This document shows positions 1 to 4,253 of a stretch of DNA of 5,354 nt, piece by piece. The stretch's first letter is position 1. The number at the start of each line of letters is the position of its first letter. Source of the stretch: Phenylobacterium sp. (lineage in GTDB: Bacteria; Pseudomonadota; Alphaproteobacteria; Caulobacterales; Caulobacteraceae). The position numbers and the translations under genes are program-made. The stretch lies in contig JAQGIX010000118.1 in the NCBI GenBank assembly GCA_028290925.1, positions 1 through 5,354 of the forward strand, in the 5' to 3' direction. The notes under the pieces were generated by a model. It ran no database searches. It was not told where the DNA came from and saw only the letters and a list, made by a program, of their open reading frames with translations.

Positions 1-438
1 GGGCAGCAGCAGGGTCCCAAGGCCGGCCGCGCCGGCGGCGGCGATGGCCGCAGCCGCGCCCAGCGGTAGGAGCCGCGCCTTGCGGAAGGCGGCGGTGGCG
101 GCCAACGGCGCGAGGCACCAGGCGGCCAAGGGGCCCGCGACCCCGCCGGTCATCTGGCAGGCCACGGTTCCGGCGAGCGCCCAGATCACGATGGCGGCGC
201 CCCGCGCCCCATCGGAGCCGGCCGAGGCCAACACAACGCCGAACAGCGCTGCGGCGGCGCCCACGGCCACGGCGGCGAGTTCGGCGCCGGGCGCCAACAG
301 GCCACGCCAGACGAGGCCCGCGCCGGCCCCCACCACCGCGGCGGCCCATGCCAGGTGCCACAGGACCGCGAACCTGCGTTCGCGCGCCCGGGCCCGCCTG
401 GCCCCCCTCGATCGTCTGCTGGACCCGGCCAGGATCAA
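1..438 (-). CDS. Multi-pass membrane protein, N-terminal part (possible membrane histidine kinase sensor region), 3' end outside window
   Basis: The reverse strand is open and reads as a convincing membrane protein for 146 codons to the left edge. After a very basic N-terminus (RRSRGARRARARERR, about residues 8-22) come about five hydrophobic segments, near residues 23-44, 50-71, 79-96, 100-117 and 123-145. A TGGVAGPLAAW stretch lies before segment 4. Basic N-terminus followed by five or six short helices with a GG..xP motif is common in the sensor part of membrane histidine kinases, so that is my best guess; the kinase domain would lie outside the window. There is no ATG: TTG at 438 is the only usual start close to the first helix, with AGG/GGAGG just upstream. 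GTG at 537 is an in-frame alternative. It is divergent from the soluble kinase gene at 622. Coding on this strand is fairly sure, the function and start are not. Confidence 0.6.
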   Translation of the reverse strand, partial: MILAGSSRRSRGARRARARERRFAVLWHLAWAAAVVGAGAGLVWRGLLAPGAELAAVAVGAAAALFGVVLASAGSDGARGAAIVIWALAGTVACQMTGGVAGPLAAWCLAPLAATAAFRKARLLPLGAAAAIAAAGAAGLGTLLLP

Positions 439-621
439 ACCTCCGCCTGCGTCCGTGAAAGTTGCGGACCCCTTCAGCTTAGCGGTCCGCGCGAGCGCGG
501 TTAAGACGCCTCGCCTCCTGCGCGACCTACGCCTCACCCTAAGATCGCCAGCGGAAACAAATTCGTAAGCGCGATGCGCAAAGATGGGGATCCCTGACTC
601 CAAAGGTCCGCGCCCTTCCCC
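439..621. promoter_or_regulatory. Divergent intergenic region with repeated GGTCCGC elements
   Basis: This 183-bp gap should hold the promoters of the left membrane gene (minus) and the kinase gene (plus). It contains a 7-bp perfect inverted repeat, GCGGACC at 464-470 and GGTCCGC at 484-490 with 13 bases between. A 9-bp direct repeat, GGTCCGCGC, occurs at 484-492 and 605-613. A compact CCGCGC-GA-GCGCGG palindrome lies at 487-500, followed by TTAA. One GANTC site (GACTC, 596-600) lies 22 bp before the kinase start. I see no convincing -35/-10 pair. If the left gene starts at GTG 537, part of this region would be coding. Confidence 0.4.
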
Positions 622-1380
622 ATGCGCCCAGCGGCTGACCCAGCCCCCGCTCCGCGCGCGTCCCGAGACGCCGCGCTGGAAGCGCAGAAACGCTCCTTCC
701 TGCGGATGGTGAGCCATGAACTGCGCACGCCGCTGAACTCCATCCTCGGCTTCTCCGAGATCCTCGCCTCAGAACTCTACGGCCCGCTGGGGGCTCCCCA
801 GTACAAGGAATACGCCGAAATCGTCCGCGATAGCGGGCACAAGCTGCTGAAACTTGTGAATCAGGTGCTGGAGATCGCCCGGCTGGAAGGCCGCGCCGTC
901 GAGTTCGAAGCCCATCCGGAGCCGCTGGAGCCGGCGATCGATGAGCTGCTGGCCGGGTACGCCGGCGAACTGGCCGAGGGCGCGGTGAACGTCGAGGTGG
1001 CGGAGCGCGCCTCCTTGCCCGCCGTGCTGGCCGACGCCCGCGGCCTTCGGACCGTGCTTTCCGGGCTGATCCACAACGCCATCGTCTTCTCGCCGGCCGG
1101 CGGCCAGGTGCGGATCTCGGCCGCGCGGCGCGGGCGGGCCATAGAGGTCGTCATCGAGAACCCCGGCGAGCGGTTCGATCCGGCCGACGTGCCGCGGCTG
1201 CTGTTGCCCTTCGAACAGGGCGAGTCCGCGCTCACCCGGCGCTCGCAGGGCGCGGGGCTGGGGCTGCCGATCTGCGCGCTCACCGCCCAGGCGATGAACG
1301 GCCGGCTGACCCTCGCCGCCGCGCCGCAGGGTGGACTTGTGGCCCGTGTGCGTCTGCCGGCAGCCCCCTTCGCGGCCTGA
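622..1380 (+). CDS. Soluble histidine kinase core (HisKA + HATPase_c), PleC/DivJ-like
   Basis: This 252-residue protein is a kinase core with little else. After about 20 proline/alanine-rich residues comes the dimerisation/phosphoacceptor domain, with the H-box MVSHELRTPLNSILGFSEIL and phospho-accepting His at residue 32. The following YGPLG..QYKEYA...SG..LL segment is typical of the alphaproteobacterial PleC/DivJ/PdhS kinases. The ATP-binding domain has an N-box (LIHNAIVFSP, Asn152), an F-box-like LLLPFEQ (193-199) and a G2 box GAGLGLPI (210-217). The G1 box reads NPGERF (180-185) where DTGxGI is usual, so the adenine-contacting Asp is Asn. There is no membrane segment, PAS, HAMP or receiver domain, so input must come from a partner or the cytoplasm. 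The start is fixed by an in-frame TGA at 595-597; no good ribosome site is seen. sufE follows 42 bp later on the same strand. The partner regulator cannot be told. Confidence 0.88.
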   Translation: MRPAADPAPAPRASRDAALEAQKRSFLRMVSHELRTPLNSILGFSEILASELYGPLGAPQYKEYAEIVRDSGHKLLKLVNQVLEIARLEGRAVEFEAHPEPLEPAIDELLAGYAGELAEGAVNVEVAERASLPAVLADARGLRTVLSGLIHNAIVFSPAGGQVRISAARRGRAIEVVIENPGERFDPADVPRLLLPFEQGESALTRRSQGAGLGLPICALTAQAMNGRLTLAAAPQGGLVARVRLPAAPFAA

Positions 1381-1422
1381 TGGCGGTTGCGGTTATGGGC
1401 GCGCGTCCTTAAGTCGCCCGCG

Positions 1423-1848
1423 ATGAGCGCGATCGACACCGAGCTGAACGGACTTGCGGAGGACTTCGACTTCCTGGGCGACTGGGAGGAACGCTACCGC
1501 TACGTGATCGAGCTCGGGCGCGACCTGGCGCCGCTGACCGACTCCGAGCGCAGCGGGGCCAACAAGGTGCGCGGCTGCGCCAGCCAGGTGTGGCTGGTCA
1601 CCGAGCCGCAGGTCGAGGGCCGCTTGCGCTTCCGCGGCGATTCCGACGCCCACATCGTGCGCGGCCTCATCGCCATCCTGCTCAAGCTGTTCTCGGGCCG
1701 CCCGCCGGCGGAGATCCTGGCGTTCGACGCCAAGGCGGCGTTCGAGCGGCTGGGGCTGTCCGGCGCGCTCTCCGCCCAGCGGTCCAACGGCCTGGCCTCG
1801 ATGGTCGCCCGCATCCGTTCCGACGCAGAGCTGGCCGCTGCGGCTTAG
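1423..1848 (+). CDS. sufE: SufE-family cysteine desulfuration protein
   Basis: The 141-residue product matches the size of SufE (about 140). SufE accepts persulfide sulfur from the cysteine desulfurase SufS on a conserved cysteine and passes it to the SufBCD scaffold for iron-sulfur cluster assembly in the cytoplasm. The active-site segment is clear: NKVRGCASQVWL at residues 47-58, with Cys52 the acceptor. Other family marks are the early LGDWEERY, then RFRGDSDAHIVRGL and the FSGRPPAEIL segment. I chose ATG 1423 because it leaves the normal N-terminus (MSAIDTEL); a longer reading from TTG 1387 adds 12 unfamiliar residues. No suf operon genes are next to it, so it is a detached sufE, possibly co-transcribed with the kinase gene ending 42 bp upstream. 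Its TAG stop overlaps the stop of the convergent PAS gene. Confidence 0.93.
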   Translation: MSAIDTELNGLAEDFDFLGDWEERYRYVIELGRDLAPLTDSERSGANKVRGCASQVWLVTEPQVEGRLRFRGDSDAHIVRGLIAILLKLFSGRPPAEILAFDAKAAFERLGLSGALSAQRSNGLASMVARIRSDAELAAAA

Positions 1849-2372
1849 GCCGCCCTTATCCCGCTGCTCATTTGGCCCAGGCCGATCACCGCGTCGTAGC
1901 CCAGGATCATGTCCACATCGCCGCCGTTCGAGGCCAGTGGCAGGCGCAGCCACAGCAGGGAAAGGTGCGAGGCGCCGCGCCAGGCGAGGCTGTGGACGCC
2001 CACCGCGGGCTTGGCCTCAGTGACCACCTTGGCCAGTTCGACGCGCCAGTAGTCGGCCGCGGCGCTGTTGTAGACGTCGCCCAGGCGCCGGCCGGTGATC
2101 TCGCGGCCGTAGACGTCGTAGAGACCGGTTCCGGCCAGGCGGACGCGGAAGTCCAGCGGATCGGCGAGGACGTCGATGAGGCTGAGGGTGGGCAGCAGGC
2201 GCTTGATGTCGGCGGGATCGAGGTCGCGGCGGCCAGGCAGCTTCGCCGACGTTCGGCGGGCGGCCCAATAGCCGAACAGCGCCTCGTGAGCACGGGCCGC
2301 AGCCGCCGGGGCGCCGATCTGCGCCACCATCTCCAAAATCCCCCACAACTGCTTGGAATCGCAGCGAATCAC
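1845..2372 (-). CDS. PAS_5-type single-domain PAS protein (MopJ-like)
   Basis: The 175-residue protein has one recognisable domain, the alphaproteobacterial PAS_5 type. Marks are YW (35-36), LPGRRDLDPADIKRLLP (45-61), DPLDFRVRLAGTGLYDVYGR (71-90), ITGRRLGDVY (92-101) and a C-terminal LPL..NGGDVDMILGYD (144-160). There is no kinase, cyclase or DNA-binding domain, so it probably works by binding other proteins or a small ligand. It lies beside a mucR gene; from memory the same pairing exists in C. crescentus, where the neighbour is MopJ, a polar single-domain PAS protein that promotes CtrA activity through DivJ and DivL. Orthology is inferred from domain and context only. The GTG start at 2372 has AGG six bases before it; ATG at 2330 (residue 15, behind a G-rich stretch) would give 161 residues and is a real alternative. 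Two GATTC sites fall inside codons 2-6 if the GTG is right. Confidence 0.82.
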   Translation of the reverse strand: MIRCDSKQLWGILEMVAQIGAPAAAARAHEALFGYWAARRTSAKLPGRRDLDPADIKRLLPTLSLIDVLADPLDFRVRLAGTGLYDVYGREITGRRLGDVYNSAAADYWRVELAKVVTEAKPAVGVHSLAWRGASHLSLLWLRLPLASNGGDVDMILGYDAVIGLGQMSSGIRAA

Positions 2373-2443
2373 TTATCGCCTGATGCGCGAATCAGCGGCA
2401 AGCGAAAAGCGGTTAACAGCGGCGGTTCGTCAGCGGGTGAGTC
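2356..2443. promoter_or_regulatory. Cluster of four GANTC (CcrM-type) sites at the PAS gene 5' end
   Basis: GAATC occurs at 2356-2360, 2366-2370 and 2389-2393, and GAGTC at 2439-2443: four sites in 88 bp. I count 13 in the whole window, about one per 410 bp. Two of them sit in an exact 8-bp direct repeat, GCGAATCA, at 2364-2371 and 2387-2394 (23 bp apart). The cluster spans the promoter/leader of the minus-strand PAS gene and its first codons. In Caulobacter, CcrM methylates GANTC and GcrA uses the methylation state to time transcription; that this applies here is inference. A lone TTAAC/GTTAA lies at 2412-2416, but it is not a full CtrA box. Confidence 0.45.
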
Positions 2444-2471
2444 TTTGGCGTCCCGCGGGGACCCAGAGACG

Positions 2472-2496
2472 AAAACGCCCGCCGGGTGGGCGGGCG
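2472..2496 (-). terminator. Rho-independent terminator of the mucR-family gene
   Basis: A perfect 8-bp GC stem (CGCCCGCC at 2476-2483 and GGCGGGCG at 2489-2496) encloses a 5-base loop. Read on the minus strand the stem is followed directly by TTTT (2475-2472). It starts 25 bp after the mucR-family stop codon, in the right place and orientation to end that transcript and separate it from the PAS gene, which would then need its own promoter in 2373-2471. Confidence 0.8.
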
Positions 2497-2521
2497 CTCG
2501 CGTCTTCGATGGCGCTTGCGG

Positions 2522-2941
2522 CTAGCGCTTCTTGCGCGCCGCCTGGCGGCCGCCTTGGCCGAGACCCATCTGCTTGGCCAGGTCCGAACGGGCCTTGGCG
2601 TAGTTGGGGGCGACCATCGGATAGTCCTTCGGCAGGCCCCACTTGGCCCGGTATTCCTCGGGGCTCATGTTGTACTTGGTGCGCAGGTGGCGCTTCAGCG
2701 ACTTGAACTTGCGGCCGTCCTCGAGGCAGATCAGGTAGTCCGGCGTGATCGAGCGGCGGATCGGAACGGCCGGCTCCTTCGGCGCGGCTTCCGCCGCCTC
2801 AGCGCCCGACGAGATGCCAGCCAGGGCGCGGTGAACGCTCTGAATCAGGCTCGGCAGGTCGGCCGCGGTGACGCTGTTGTTGCCGACATATGCGGAAACA
2901 ATATCCGCGGTCATCTCGATGACTTCCGACTTCTCGTCCAT
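2522..2941 (-). CDS. mucR: MucR/Ros-family transcriptional regulator
   Basis: The 139-residue protein has the MucR/Ros layout: a short helical N-terminal part (about 1-45, DIVSAYVGNNSV, used for oligomerisation in the family), an Ala/Glu/Pro linker (46-60), then the DNA-binding domain with ICLEDGRKFKSLKRHL (71-86), NMSPEEYRAKWGLP (91-104) and DYPMVAPNYAKARSDLAKQMGLG (106-128). MucR proteins are alphaproteobacterial H-NS-like repressors that bind AT-rich promoters; in C. crescentus MucR1/2 control G1-phase genes together with CtrA and SciP. The Ros zinc ligands are incomplete: Cys72 and His85 remain, the second Cys is Asp75 and the second His is Tyr90. ATG 2941 has a weak GGA about ten bases upstream. 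It lies directly upstream of the PAS gene, as mucR2 does beside mopJ in C. crescentus (recalled, not checked). Family is certain, the paralogue number is not. Confidence 0.94.
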   Translation of the reverse strand: MDEKSEVIEMTADIVSAYVGNNSVTAADLPSLIQSVHRALAGISSGAEAAEAAPKEPAVPIRRSITPDYLICLEDGRKFKSLKRHLRTKYNMSPEEYRAKWGLPKDYPMVAPNYAKARSDLAKQMGLGQGGRQAARKKR

Positions 2942-3229
2942 TCTTGTCGTTCCACAGGATACGCGCCGCTTGCAGACGCTGAATCGATCATAAGATCAGT
3001 AGCGAGGTCATTATCTGGAACTCAAGGCAAGCACAAGCGGCGGTTTAGACGATTTTTCGGACATGCTGGATAAAACTACCAATTGATCGGCGATATCAAA
3101 GTCGAGGCGCGGTCTTACCGTCAGTAAGCGGGGTGGGCTCTACCTGCAGGAAGTTGAAGCTCGCCGCCTCATCCGAGACGCGATCCGCATTGCCGAAAGG
3201 CCCGTTCATTTATCTGGCGGGCGGGACGG
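2942..3229. other. AT-rich intergenic region upstream of the mucR-family gene
   Basis: No gene is visible in these 288 bp. Base composition falls sharply: about 45% GC over 2981-3080 and nearer 38% over 3061-3100, against clearly GC-rich flanks. It holds a GAATC site (2981-2985), GATC twice within 2985-2996, a TTGAT...ATCAA inverted repeat (3083-3099) and a CTTAC-cgtca-GTAAG inverted repeat (3114-3128). It should contain the minus-strand promoter and leader of the mucR gene and, at its far end, the 3' untranslated part of the crotonase gene; I see no good terminator for the latter. Confidence 0.5.
3070..3099 (-). promoter_or_regulatory. Candidate promoter of the mucR-family gene
   Basis: On the minus strand, TTGATA (3099-3094) is followed after 18 bases by TTTTAT (3075-3070), a 5/6 and 4/6 match to -35 and -10 elements. 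This would give a leader of about 120 bases before the start at 2941. A closer but poorer pair is TTGTGC (3036-3031) with GATAAT (3015-3010) at only 15 bases. Both are pattern matches by eye. Confidence 0.3.
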
Positions 3230-4114
3230 CTATCCGAACGTCGGCGCCGTCCAGTGGGGCCAGATGTCCGGCAGGTCTTCGGACACCCGGTCCGGATAGT
3301 GCGGCGGCCGCTTCTCCAGGAACGAGGTCACCCCTTCGCGCGCATCGCCGGAGCGGCCGCGGGCCTGGATGCCGCGGCTGTCGGCCCGGTGGGCCTCCAT
3401 GGGATGGGCCGCGCCGGCCATCCGCCAGATCAGCTGGCGGGTCAGCGCGATGGAGACCGGGGCGGTGTTGTCGGCGATCTCGCGGGCCAGCGCCCGGGCC
3501 GCCGGCAAGAGGTCGTCGGGCTCGTGCAGCGAGCGCACCAGGCCGCGCTCATGCGCCTCCTGCGCGGGGAAGATGCGGCCGGTGTAGCACCACTCCAGCG
3601 CCGTCTGGACCCCCACCAGGTGCGGCAGGAACCACGAGGACGCCGCCTCCGGATTCAGGCCCCGCCGCGCGAAGACGAAGCCGTAGCGGGCCTGGGTGGA
3701 GGCGAGCCGGATGTCCATGGCCAGCTGCATGGTGACGCCCACGCCCACCGCGGCGCCGTTGCAGGCCGAGATCACCGGCTTGAGGCTCTCGAAGATCCGC
3801 AAGGTGAGCAGGCCACCGCCGTCACGCTGCAGGCCGTCGACCGTACGGGCCGCCATGGCCTCGCCACCGCGCTTCTCGTAGTCGAAGGTCTCCCCGCCGC
3901 TGGAGAGGTCGGCGCCGGCGCAGAAGGCGCGGCCCGCGCCGGTGACGATCACGCAGCGCACCGCGTCATCGGCGTCGGTCAGGTCGAACACCGCGATCAT
4001 GTCGCGCATCATCTGGGTATTGAAGGCGTTGAGCTTCTCCGGCCGGTTCAGGGTGACGGTGGCGATCCCGTCCTCCACCGCATAGAGCAAGGTCTCGAAG
4101 GTCGGCGCGGCCAT
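3230..4114 (-). CDS. Crotonase-family enoyl-CoA hydratase/isomerase
   Basis: The 294-residue protein has the crotonase fold marks: VTLNRPEKLNAFN (20-32), the first oxyanion-hole segment TGAGRAFCAGADLS (58-71) and the second, ACNGAAVGVG (117-126), then MDIRLAS (133-139). Such enzymes hydrate, isomerise or otherwise process acyl-CoA thioesters in the cytoplasm. By motif alignment the two catalytic glutamates of classical crotonase (rat Glu144 and Glu164) correspond to Thr128 and Phe148, while GLNPEAASSWFLP (152-164) places Glu156 where delta3,delta2-enoyl-CoA isomerases have their catalytic Glu. An isomerase-like or single-base reaction is therefore more likely than plain hydratase. The C-terminal ARGRSGDAREGVTSFLEKRP (251-270) is usual for the family. 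The ATG at 4114 has a strong GGAGG nine bases upstream. It is divergent from an acyl-CoA synthetase gene, which fits acyl-CoA catabolism; the substrate is unknown. Confidence 0.92.
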   Translation of the reverse strand: MAAPTFETLLYAVEDGIATVTLNRPEKLNAFNTQMMRDMIAVFDLTDADDAVRCVIVTGAGRAFCAGADLSSGGETFDYEKRGGEAMAARTVDGLQRDGGGLLTLRIFESLKPVISACNGAAVGVGVTMQLAMDIRLASTQARYGFVFARRGLNPEAASSWFLPHLVGVQTALEWCYTGRIFPAQEAHERGLVRSLHEPDDLLPAARALAREIADNTAPVSIALTRQLIWRMAGAAHPMEAHRADSRGIQARGRSGDAREGVTSFLEKRPPHYPDRVSEDLPDIWPHWTAPTFG

Positions 4115-4123
4115 TTCAATCTT

Positions 4124-4128
4124 CCTCC
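4124..4128 (-). promoter_or_regulatory. Strong ribosome binding site of the crotonase gene
   Basis: The minus strand reads GGGGAGGAAG, with GGAGG placed nine bases before the ATG at 4114. This supports that start codon and suggests efficient translation. Confidence 0.75.
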
Positions 4129-4156
4129 CCGAAGGCGTGCGGCGCGCATTTCCGCC

Positions 4157-4181
4157 GCCTTGACGGACCGTAGGTCAAGGC
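4157..4181. promoter_or_regulatory. 25-bp inverted repeat, candidate operator between divergent acyl-CoA genes
   Basis: GCCTTGAC (4157-4164) and GTCAAGGC (4174-4181) form a perfect 8-bp inverted repeat around a 9-base spacer. It lies near the middle of the 139-bp gap between the crotonase gene (minus) and the acyl-CoA synthetase gene (plus). Each arm also reads CTTGAC outward, like an alphaproteobacterial -35 element, but I find no good -10 at the right distance on either side. The 17-bp centre-to-centre spacing of the arms would suit a dimeric repressor. The regulator is not in the window. A GCAATTGC palindrome lies next to it (4184-4191). Confidence 0.45.
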
Positions 4182-4253
4182 CCGCAATTGCCATGGAACG
4201 AAGATAAGTCGGCGGGCCGCATGCCTTCGCGGGCGCCGCCGCGGGAGTGAGAC

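Noticed and set aside
487..504. CCGCGC-GA-GCGCGG palindrome followed by TTAA as a terminator
   Set aside because: The loop is only two bases and there is no T-tract; it lies upstream of both divergent genes, where a terminator would make little sense.
44..568. Plus-strand open frame of 174 codons
   Set aside because: Composition is Ala/Pro/Arg-rich with no domain; it is the shadow of the minus-strand membrane protein, whose hydrophobic segments are far more protein-like.
1379..1414. Tiny plus-strand frame ATG-TAA overlapping the kinase stop (TGATG)
   Set aside because: Eleven codons, no ribosome site and no recognisable content; the TGATG overlap is likely chance.
2412..2416. Possible CtrA box at GTTAA before the PAS gene
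   Set aside because: The full motif needs a second TTAA seven bases away; neither side has one.
1590..2525. Plus-strand open frame of 311 codons
   Set aside because: It crosses the sufE 3' end and the whole antisense of the PAS gene; the recognisable domains are in the other frames.
2486..3073. Plus-strand open frame of 195 codons over the mucR gene and its upstream region
   Set aside because: Antisense to a certain MucR-family gene and shows no domain of its own.
3254..4207. Plus-strand open frame of 317 codons
   Set aside because: Antisense shadow of the crotonase gene, with low-complexity His/Arg/Gly composition.
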